From: Aurelia coerulea
Lineage: Eukaryota > Cnidaria > Scyphozoa > Semaeostomeae > Ulmaridae
Assembly: GCA_039566865.1 (NCBI GenBank)
Contig: CM076949.1
Span: 19,878,501-19,942,500 of the forward strand
Direction of reading: 5' to 3'
DNA: 64,000 nucleotides
Part shown: piece after piece, positions 21,861-33,400 of the stretch
Layout: each line of letters opens with the position of its first letter
How positions within the stretch are numbered: the first letter of the stretch is position 1
Program-made: the position numbers and the translations under genes
Notes under the pieces: generated by a model
The model's input: only the letters and a program-made list of their open reading frames with translations
What the model was told of the DNA's origin: nothing
Databases searched by the model: none

Positions 21861-21967
21861 CTATTTATAGCATTCCCATTTTACTACCAGACCGCATTTA
21901 CAATTTTTCACATTTTAGTGATATATAAATTTCCAATGCATTTACATTCGATTAAATCCATGAATTT

Positions 21968-24455
21968 TCATCTTTGAAGAGTTAAGCTCTCCAGTAATTG
22001 ATGGTTGCCACTTTCTTTTAACCATTCCTGCAAATCAAAATTAATTAAAATTTGAAAACTAGAAGTTGTTTCAAAATGTACACAAACACAACAGTTATTG
22101 CTTGATTTTCTCACAAAGGTAAGTTGGATTTCTCAGCTACCGGGAGAGCAAAAAAGTTAACCAAGAAAAGGTTTTACGCATAAAAGAGAAATAGACAATT
22201 GCACTAAAGATGGCGGCGAGGAATTTTTTACCAAGATGCATTGCGTTCTAATTAAGATCCTGTAACGATTCTATAGGATTTCGATTAAAGAGCGCATTGC
22301 ATCTTTGTAAAAAATTCCTCGCCGCCATCTTTAGCGCAATCGTCTATTGAAAGGAATCGGTGATTCAAATCTTGGTTGGTAGCTAAATGGCTTGGCTATA
22401 TCCCTTGGCTATATTCTTTGCTATTTTTAACTACATGGCAAATTGATGAAAATAAAGATTTAGTGAAAACAGGCAGTTCTAAAACCTGTCGATATTTGTC
22501 TGGAACATGGGATTAGCTACCCTGGGTACCAGAGAGTCTGGTACCCAGGGTACGGATTAGCACGAGACAGTAACGAATACGTTTCGCATCAGCTTAGGAA
22601 TAGGCCAGATCGAAAAACCCACTGCATGCAAAAATTCTCAATAACGAAAGTAAATTTTCTGTCAGTAAAATTCTAATACCCAGGGGGGGGGGGGGTAACT
22701 TACATCTATAGAGCACTAGGTATGTGCCGCACATAAGGATGGGTTTTGAGTTTTGAAAATCCCTAAGAATGGGACTCAAGTGGCAACTGTTCCACTAGAA
22801 ATGGGTAGCCTTTTGAATTGTAACAAAAAAATGTCTATTTTTCATCTTCAACGTTGGATTTTTTCGTTTACGTTCTCAAACCTGGTTGGTGTCAACTTTA
22901 TCAAATACAGCAAAAAATATCAGCGATGTAGCCTAGCTAATTAGCTACCAAACAACGTTTGAATCGCTGATTTCGGTGGATGACTCTTGTTTGTGTAACA
23001 TATTTAATCGGTTCATTCTTCGTGAGTCATCTAGTGCATCACCTGCAGAATTTGGAAGCAGTTTCAATTTCTGTTTAAAACATGTTCATTGAGTTGTGAA
23101 TCGCTTTATTATTCGTTGGACACAGTTTGACATCTCCCTCGTAGGATCTCCTTTCTTGCTTTCTACTACCATTCTGTACAATTTTTTGAATCCACAAAAA
23201 TGGAAATTTATAAAATGTAGATAAAGACAGTTTTCTATAAATTGTTCATATCCAAGCAAATATCACTAAAAAAACATAAAAACAGTTTTCACTTAGGTTT
23301 CCCTCTGAGACTGCTCTGACGTAAAGAAAGCAGAGCTTGTGATAATGAACAGAGTTTCTAATTTGGTCAATAAATTTAGATGACCAATTCCACTTGTTTT
23401 CACATTTAGTTAGTTAAAGTCATGAAATTTTTAAGGGGCTCCGTCTCCCACTTTTTATCGAAATGATGATTTTGCAGTGTTTTTTAAAGCAATATCGCAT
23501 AGATTTTTCATCTCTTTCCAAAAGGAAAGCGTTATTTTAAGATACATCTTTGTACTTCATAGAGGAACCAACAAAACATTCATATCTCTTACAATTGCTC
23601 GGATATAAGTGAATTTTTAACTGTCACTTTATGGTGGCTTGGCTGAAGCCACCAAAAAAACCGTAGAAGACAATGGAGATGTACCTGAAACAATTGTGTT
23701 TACAGATTTGTTTACACTTTGGCGACGGAGCCCTTTTAAAGTTCGAATTTTTTCCATGAAACTGGTCATTCTGCCTCTGGTAAACAGAATTCTAATTGAA
23801 ATCTAACCTGTCATAATGGTTATGGTTCTGCAACTGAGGGTTTTTAAAAGGAGTTTGCAATGGTAAATAGACTTCTCTATAAATAGAACATAGAAAACAC
23901 GCAGGCACAGCATTGTTTCTTTGGCTATCCATTGTTCACGGTGTGTGTGCGACAATGATTTGAATGGGAAATTTTTAGATGGTTTTGCTCTTCGCAAATG
24001 GAAGCTTTCAATCTTGTACAAACCCTTTAAGAGCTTTAAAGGGCTGTACAAGATTTTTGTAAACAATCTGAAAGTACAGGACAACCGCCACACGTGACTA
24101 AAGCCTTGGGTTTTTCAATGGCGGCCAGTTTCATCGCAGCTACTACGTAACGTTCATTGCAGTGTTTTCTTGTCTGTGTCTAAGAAATGTGATTGAACTT
24201 TTGATATCCATTAACACTTTTAAATATTCAGCGTTAGAAAAATAGAACAAATCCTCCACCGATGCTTCGATCACCAAGATTGACGCAGACACTTTGGATT
24301 AATATTCTATGTGCAAAACTGCCAGTAGCTATGTTGTGCTTAGCCTAAACACTTAGCGTACCTGAAATCTGGTGTGTACCATAGACTGCAGCTGTTTCTT
24401 CTGATCGCGTGCCAGTTTTGCATCAGCAACCATTTTGTGCCACTGGTCAAGGGCT
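21968..24455 (-). CDS. TBCCD1: TBCCD1 last two exons (C-terminal helical tail)
   Basis: Exon 24455-24362 gives ALDQWHKMVADAKLARDQKK and ends RFQ with donor GTACGC. Terminal exon 22027-21968 follows a TTTTGATTTGCAG acceptor and encodes EWLKESGNHQLLESLTLQR then TGA. Both align with the helical end of vertebrate TBCCD1. The intron between them holds a hairpin MITE (22185-22352), a 13-base G run (22683-22695), the perfect stem-loop at 22518-22552 and an inverted-repeat MITE (23434-23739). Confidence 0.9.
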
Positions 24456-27400
24456 CTAGAAACAGATAAAACAAATCTGCAGGGAAAACTGTTTTGACAA
24501 AAGTGAATGTTTCGTGCAAAACTTAGGCCATAATGTAAGTTTCGCTTGAAAGTGATTGGTTAAAGGCAGTCTGTCACGTATCTGATTGGCTGCAACAAAG
24601 TCAGAGCTCAACACAACGGATTTCTTTGTGAATCTGCGTATTTGAAACAAAGAAGGGCTGATTGTTCTCACTTTCTACGGTCGTAGAAAGTCAGTAGGAT
24701 CAGCAGCCATTCAATGCTCCTATTCTTTTATTGTCACTATCTATCAGCCAATCAAATGTGTGACAGACTGCCTTTAAGGCCCCGTTTACACTGTACCGCT
24801 ACCATTTTAATCCGTTACAAAGTCGTTACAGTTCAAGAGCGTTTACAGTGCTCCAGACAGAACTAAAATATTATATAGATCGAAGGAAAAATAGTTATAC
24901 GGATTATCAGGAGCAACTTAGGCCCCGTTTACACGAGATCGGATCCAAATGGATCCGTACCCAAACTGTGACGGATAGGTCTTGTGTTTACACGGGACTC
25001 AACGGATCCGAACCTATTTGGGTCTGCTATCCGTAACCAAACGGGATCGCTTTCGAAAGTGATCCACTCGTGTAAACGCAAACAGTTCTGGATCCGATCC
25101 CGTGTAAACATCCCTTCGAAAAGTGAGTCCGCTCCAATCTGGATCCGATCTCGTGTAAATGGGGCCTTAAACACGAGGCTGATCCGTGCCACTTTTATTA
25201 TGGAACCAAAGTGTGTAAACAAGTCTGAGAGAAAAGGTCTGTGCAAAGGAAAGTACATAGATGTTGGGATAATAAAAATCAAAAGCTACCTGGAAAGAAT
25301 ACCAGGCCGTGGTTGCCAAATTAAGAACCATTAAGAGCCCGTTTACACTATACCGGTACGAAATGAATATGGCATGAAACTGTGCCGTATTGGCCTCCTG
25401 TTTACACTATGCCGGCATAGTTTTTACTTGAATACGGCATGCTAACTGGCTTCGTCACTCGACCGGCATAGTGTAAACGGCGAATACGGCATCATTTCAT
25501 GTCAGGTTCACATCGAGGCGATAATCTGGCAAATGAGAGCATGCTCCTTGACAAATCCTCGCTCTGCGCATGGTCAAAACCTATCGTATGCATTTTGTGC
25601 CGGTATACTCTAAACGGCGATTCCGTTTGAACAGAGAAATCAATATGGCACAGTTTTACGCCGTATCCGTTTCGTACCGGCATCGTGCAAACGGGGCCTA
25701 ATTTACTGAGAACAATGCTAACATTTCTGTGAATATTTTGGAATAATACGTACTCTTCTTTCTTCTTTATAGCTGTTTCGTATTTCTCTGGAAGTTTGAA
25801 AGGACATTCCTACGGTATATGAAGAAAAGGCTCATTACAGAAAATGCAACACAAATAAACTCAAAACCAGCATAGGAATCAAATTTTTTTAAAACAATCT
25901 CAGGTGAAATCTCATTTGAGACAAACTTTAGCCTAAAAATCGGTCTTGGCCTCGCTTTCACAGCACAACCATTCTGTCTACTGTCTTGGTTCTACAGGCT
26001 ATAAAATGGCTTTGTGAAAAGGAGATGTCTTAAAACTTACCGCTGTCGCACCTTCCATAGCAAACGGTATACAAGAACGAAAGAAATTATCAGCATCCAC
26101 TTCATCCCAAATCTTTCTCGTGGCTCCTGTGCCATTTCCTGTTTAACAAAGACAAATAAAACAAGTTAGTGTATAGCTTTAACAAGATTTATCAAATTGA
26201 TTCTCTGGTAGTTTTTGTTTCTGTTGATTGATCGACATTTTTATGCATATTGTATCAAATGTAAAATATGTTTCTTAAAGGCTCATTGTTAGCCAGGACC
26301 CTTTTTTTATATATTCATCCAAAATTTTACAACACATGTTACAACCTACTACACTTTCTAATTGCTATACAATTATACAACACTACATGGACGATAACAA
26401 CAGGGAGCAACAGACAATGACTACCCCATGGTCATAAGATAAAGAAACATTTAAATGAATTACAAGTAAATATTCAATTACAAGAAGCTACACCATTATG
26501 GAAACAAGGTGGTATTGACCTTTTTAATGCTATCCCTGCCATTTTTAACCTGGGGTGTTTTATAATATGTTTTTAGCTTTTGCCTGTAAATTTTATGTAC
26601 CTGTAATTGGATCAATTTCTTCTTCATAATTTCATATTGTAATTAATTTGATGGCATAATAATACATACACATAAACGATTACTACTGAGCCTATAATAA
26701 CTGTTTCCGTCAGCACAAATATTAACCAGAAGCCGTCAGTACAAGACCTACAGAGGCTGAGGGTTAATATTTTCGGTATTGCCCGAAGGAAACAGTTACT
26801 ATATAGTTGATTACATATGCCCAAGGCTGAGTGAAGGCCTTTCGTTTTCTAACAAAGTAAAAAGATAATTTCAAAGCCAAAATGATCGTTGGCCTAGCAT
26901 GAAGCCATTGCAGACGAAGCCACTTGTTGCTATTCGTATTGTTGTTCGATGTGTTCGCAGCACTGATCTGTGGTTCGAATTCAGAGTTGCTGCCCTGACA
27001 ATATGGTAATAATTGTAAATATTGAGGCCTGTTTCACGTTGGATGCCAGGTCAAAAGTCAACTTTGGCGCCAAAAAGTATCACAGTTAGCAGTGGGTCTT
27101 TCAATTACTCAAATTGATATAAAATGATGTTTACACCATTTCAAATAACTCCTTTAAAATTTAGGAGATTTCCATTGAAACAAAACATTTTTCTACAGGA
27201 TTCCAGGAGTTTCTCAAGAAACAAAATGACTTTTACGTTCAGATTATGCAATATTTCCAAGGGGTGATATGTCCCTCACAATCCCACGCGTAAATAATTT
27301 GAGAGACCCCCATTTTGCTGTCCCTTTCTTATACCAACGTGAAATACAGTAAATCCCCGCAAATAAGAACCAATTTTGAGAGCCAGGCTGAAATAGGTTC

Positions 27401-30400
27401 TTATTTCAAAGATACCAAGACTAACTTCAAGGTATAAAGGTTCTTATTTGAAAAGTGCCTTGGGTAGGCCGTTTTAGAATCTTCACCAAAGATTTTCAGC
27501 TCCGTTATTTGTTTTGGAATAACGACAATCTATAATCAACTTGCTACCCCGCTGCAAAAAGAACATATTTTTCATCAACTGAAACAGGTTCTTAATTACA
27601 AGGTGCATAACACAGGAAAAATAGCCTCTATGTTCTTATTTGTGCATGTCCTTATATGCGGGGATTTACTGTATTCTGTAAGACCTTCTATTGCATTGTT
27701 TCCTAAAATCAACACTTACCTAGCGGCAGAGGTTCATTCCAAAAATTATACGAAACTGTTAACCCAACAGAGACCATATCTTCTATCAGTGATGGATAAT
27801 GCGTGCTGTATGGTGAAAAGTGTATATCTTCATTTAATCCAATTAATACTGGGCTCGTTTCTGTGAATAAATGGAAGGTGCAATTTCGGCAGGAACTGTA
27901 AAAAGAACAGGAATAAATTTACAATCTCAAGATATAGTCATTCTAAAATCAAATGTTAGCAATTGAAGCATCGTCTGGGAAGAGCAGCTTGATGATGAAT
28001 TTAAGAAGAAGGAAGGCGACGAAAATCATGATTAGGACCAGCCTAACAGATATGTTGACAAAGATAATTCAGTTGACCATTTCCATTTGATTAAGATATC
28101 ATGATTGACAATTCCAGTTGGTTAATGAAACTAGGCCATGTTAAGTATAATAAATAAAATTGGCAAATAATAAAACAAAAATTGACGAATTCAGTTGACT
28201 TAGTCATATTATAATAGGATATTTTGAGACGAGCTTATCCCATCCTCAGCTAAGAAACTAAAACACATGTGAGAATTTATAGCAAATTCATTTCGCATAA
28301 TTAACGTTGCAAACGTATGTTGACTAAATAAGGTAAGACTGTTGAAGTGCAATAGGTAAGAAATTCCAGGGAGAATTGAAACAAATGCAATGGTATTGGA
28401 GAGTTTGAAGATTTAGTGCTAGTCGATCCCTTTAGATTAGAAGGCTCTCGTGAAGCAACAGAGCAAATGCCTTATCCAAAAAACTAAAATCCTCTTGAGA
28501 TGCTGCGTGACCCGTAGAATTTACGTGGTCCTTGATGGACGAAGGAACCCCCGGGGGGAGGGGTACTTAATCTATTTTGCTGACGGGATGTGCACTCCTT
28601 TCCGGTATCATTCTCGCCTCTCTTTTCTAACGCCGGGTATCAAAAGAAAGCAATTTTTCAAAAGCCGGTTGTCAAAAGTGTTATTTCATTGTTTTTCCGC
28701 GAATTCGTACGTTTTGGGGTATGCTTTTCGCCGATTTTTTCTAAAGCCGGCTATCATTTTGAGGGAAAACTTCTAAATCCGGGTAAAAATTTTTTTTCTT
28801 GGAGTGCACACCCCCGTACAATGGAAAGTCAAGTACACCCCCTCGGGGAAAGAGCGCCTTGATACTTCTCCCTTGTTTGTTAACAACTAAATGCTCTCTG
28901 CAACGGACAACAACTTTAATCTGTTGATTCACGAGCGCCTTCTAATCTTAATAGATCGATCAGCATTTGTTTTAAATCTGCCTGTATTTACTCATTTATT
29001 TCACTTCGATAGTCTTGCCTCGTCTTGCCTAGTCAAAATACGATTGCAACGTCAATTGTGCGAACAAATTTTGCTGTAGATTCTCACAAATGTTTAGTCT
29101 CTTAGCTGAGGTTGGGACAAGCTCGTTTCGAAATATCCATTACAATGAGACTTGGTCAACTGAATTCGTCAATCTTTTATTAGTTGCTAACTTTATTCAT
29201 TATTTAACACGGCCTTGTCTCATTAACCAACGGGAATTGTAAATTATTATATCTTAATCAACTTTTTTCAGTAAATTGTTTTGAGTGGGCAGAAAGTATT
29301 CCTATCTACTTAAAGCTAATTCAAGCCCACTATGCATGTCGCATCCAGGTATGGGACCCCTAGCTTAACGTCCCTTCCGAAAGACGGCAAGCCTCCGAGG
29401 TCACCCATCCGGAGTTTGACCTCACTCAACCGAGCTTAGCTTCAGTCACCTGACGGAAACTGTATAAGCCGCTCGGCCACTCACTCCATTAACTGGAAAC
29501 GGTCAACTGAATTCGTCATCTTTATCAACATATCTGCTGGACTGAGCTGCTGGGATTGTTGTCTGTCATGATTTTCGTCGCCTTCCTTCTAATTAAATGT
29601 TAGCAAGTTGTATTCAAATTTGATGCTGATAGGATAGACAATCTAAAGACTTCGTTGAATCGATCCATCTCACAACAACAACACAAACTAAGGAATCAAA
29701 CTGTCAGTTCAACTCTTTCTTGGATCCTGTACTGTCTCAGACACTCAGGGGGTACTCCCTAACTTTTAATACCTTGTCAATATCTGGGGTCCGAAATCTT
29801 ACATTAAATCAAAACTGGGGGTCTGTGAATAACAACATGGGGAATCGTGCAAATTGGCGGGATTCATTACAATGACCCATTCAATCATTTGTACACCCAT
29901 ATTTCAGTGTTGGGTTCTCCAAGAGCAGAACCAGATATACATGATAATATTTGGTGTCTCCAAAACATTAGGCTCAATATCTAGGGGTCAGTAAAAATAC
30001 TAGCATGGACTAAAAGAGAGTCCCCCTTGGGATCGAACTATCACCTATGTGCTAGGAACAATATCTGAAGACAAATAGGTTTCAGCAAAAAACAAATATC
30101 TCGTAATTTTGATCCAGATAAGACCTCTAACAGTTCTTTGCTGCTGGTCACAATGCAGGTTTTTTGGTCATTCAGTATACAGTTTAGTGTTTACTGTGAA
30201 AATTATGTGCTTCAAAAGAATGCAAACATTGCAAATCAAAAGGAATTTCTAGACAATGTTTTTGAAATAATTTCTACCCAATGCGCAAAAAGAAGACCAT
30301 AATCAAATTTTGCAACTGTTTTTGGCCACCTGATAGACAGCCTGCGTGCAGACTATACCCTAGGAAAAGGTATAGTCTACGCAACACCGCTCATTTTCGC

Positions 30401-33400
30401 GTAGTGCCTGCTTCAGAATTTATTTTGCAATATTGATAACAAAGAAAATATATTGCTGTAACAGCCAATAACATCACTTTCCCGCGAATCGAGGAAGCAA
30501 TCATATTTGAAAACGGCGGTCAGGTGATCAAATCTCAGGCTTCGCTTTGTTTTCTAAGCATTTGGTATCATTAACAACAAAACACTCTGGAATTTTAAGT
30601 ACCCTACAGCAGACAACATAAACAGACGCTAAGCAGAAAGGGCCATTGAAACGGCACTTGAAATGAAATGCTGACGCATACAATACACGAAATTGAGCGG
30701 CGTTGCGGAGACTATACCTTTTCCTTGGGTATTGTCTGCACGCAGGCGACCCAATAAACAAGGACATATAATGTTACAATAGGACTCGCTACTTTTTATT
30801 GACAACTAGATACAAAGCAATTTGTGATTGCAGACAAAGGGAGTTCCATGTTCGGTTGGTCAAGACATAAACAAAAACAAAGCAAGCCGCAAAAATTGCC
30901 CTGAAACTCGGGTCGCTAGCTCGGTCGTTGTGCATTCCAGAAATGGTTTTAAAGAGCAAATATTAGCACATATCGAAAGAAGAAGGATATATCTAAACTT
31001 CTGCCTCAGGCATTTTATTTTTTTCGTACAGAAGCTGAGCAGCAACTGTTTTAATTACACCTAAAAGGTACGAAAATTGAATCCCCTCCCAATTGGCTTC
31101 TGCACAAAATGAATAAAATGCCCGAGGCAGAAGTTTAGACATATCCTTCTTCTTTCCATATGAGCTAATATTTACTCTTAAAAACCATTTCTAAAATGCA
31201 CAACGAGCGCGCTAGCGACCCGAGTTTCAGGGCACTTTTTGCGGCTTGCTTGTTTTTGTTTATGTCTTGACCAACCGAGCATGGAATTCCCTTTGTCTGC
31301 AATCACAAATTGCTTTGTATCTAGGTGTCAATGAAAAGTAGCGAGTTCTATTGTAATATTATCTGTCCTTGTTGACCCAATATACAGTCTGAGGAGCTCT
31401 CATACTTACTTAATTGTTATTTTTCTCGTGACTGCAAACACTTCAACATTCTCGCACGCTAGTACATTAACCATTGCTTCTACAGGTCCTAAGAATACTT
31501 TGGAATCATGACACTTCTCCAGCGTAACAGCCCGTAATGGTGACAGCAAATACATATGCGAGTATTGGCAACGATGAATTTTGACAGTGCTTTGGGATAG
31601 CGGATCGCCTGATCTTGCTATCGTCCTTTTGCAAACTTGGTTGAAGATCATCAGGCGGTTTCTGGAAGACAATACAAATTGATTTCAAACGATTGTTCTA
31701 TTCGCAAGAATGCTTTCTAAAAGTCCTGGAACTATGGCCTATTTTTCATACTCGAAAAAGTGGTTAACCAGTCACAATACGCTTTGCCTTACTTCTTACG
31801 GTGGTTGATTTGCAGTTTCAATGAATGTTCATTTTTTAATTCTCTCTGCAAAACCTTCGAATGTTTACATGACTGCTACGTTTACGTTAAGTCGTGATCT
31901 TTTATACCAGGTGAAACTTGGGCGTTTGCCAATTTTTATTGTTGCAAATTATTTTCCTTAAACTTCTTTGCATCAGAAAAGGCTAACATATATGTGAAAA
32001 TCTACTTCGTGGAATCGCACTTTTCGTTCAATGATTACGAGCGATTTTGGTAAAAATCATGTTTCAAGGAATCCATTCGATTTATAATCATGTATGCGTG
32101 CACTTCTAAACAATGACAACCATACTATTTCTCTACAAAAGAATTCACACAAGGCATGCATCGTGCTAGAGCACAACAAGAAAAACTATCGTTGTATATT
32201 CTGTAGCTCTAGGAGACAATTTATCTGAATGGCATTGCTGGGAAGCAGAAAGTTCTTACGATGATACCTATTCACCAAAACAGCGATATCACAAATCTTA
32301 GATGACTATGGAAAGAAATTACCGATTTCAATACACTAAATTCATATAACTAAAGAAATCTTTTCTCTACAATATGAAGCTTCAATAAACTCGATATGAC
32401 TTATTTTACACCGAAATATGGCTTTTTGAACACGCTACGTTTTCTCTGATACAACAAGTAAGCCACTTCTTTCCTTCAATACGATCTAGGATTCTGTTTT
32501 AAAAACCACAAAGAAATTACGAGACATAGACTAATTTAGTTTAAATAAGAAACACAGTTTGCAACAAGGGGCATTTCACTCCCAAAGCATCTCGTACACC
32601 TTCGGCAAAAATCCTTTTGTTTTAAAAAAGTCCATGAAAGATCCGTAAAAATCCTTCTGTTCCGATAAAATCTCGCGCGCTGTTTTGAATGACTGAAATG
32701 CCCCTTGGTTTGCAACTTCAGCCCATTGTTTAAAAACAACGAAATATTGTCTTTTTTACACAATATCTTCAAAAATTGAGTTCCTAAGTTCTTTATAATT
32801 GCGTTTCCTATTTGTGAATACCTACCTGCTGTATAGCAGAAAAATCTTCATATAGACTTATTGACAGCATAAGGCTCAAATCTTTCAAATCTTTAAAAGG
32901 TGGATGTAAAATTCTATGACATTTTTCTTGGAGTTTAATGGCTTGAAAGGAACTGATGGCACTTTGCTGTAAATCTGCCATGGACATTTTTCGATATCTT
33001 GATTTTTTTCAAAATGGCGGCAATTTAATCATTTTTGAAAAAATCCATGGAAAATTTTGAAAAACTATAAATCATCGTAAGTCCTTAGCCAATAGAGGGA
33101 AAATGATATAACCATAAACGAAACCATAGTTTATGTAGATCTACAATATAGTGTTAAGCAGAAATCTGTAGCTTTTCTGGTTTAGGATAAAGAAAATTGA
33201 TGACGTCATAGCCTCAAATTTAATAAATGCCGCCATTTTGAAACTAATCAAGATATCAATCAATTTCCACGGCAGATTTACAACAAACAACCCTAAGTTC
33301 CTTCCAAGCCATTTATTTCAAAGAAAATTGTAATAGAATTTTACACCGACTTTTTTAAAGATTTGAGCCCTATGTTCTTGTTGACAGATTCCCTTGTTTC

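Larger units (their letters stand above)
19169..21967. other. tail-to-tail intergenic region between KIF22 and TBCCD1
   Basis: No conserved coding segment seen. It contains a tRNA-derived SINE (19464-19666), a short hairpin element (19748-19951), a block that is duplicated at 24071-24356 (20245-20455), a TTAA-flanked MITE (21116-21667) and a small hairpin copy (21700-21860). It includes the 3' UTRs of both genes, whose ends cannot be fixed from sequence. Confidence 0.6.
27950..29610. mobile_element. 1.65-kb fold-back element with nested insertions
   Basis: Left arm (AAATGTTAGCAA, GGAAGGCGACGAAAATCATG, ATTCAGTTGACC, CAGCTAAGAAACTAAA) is repeated inverted at right, ending CTAATTAAATGTTAGCAA. 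The element at 28547-28848 sits near its centre and a 5S-derived SINE (29276-29487) in its right arm. Confidence 0.65.
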
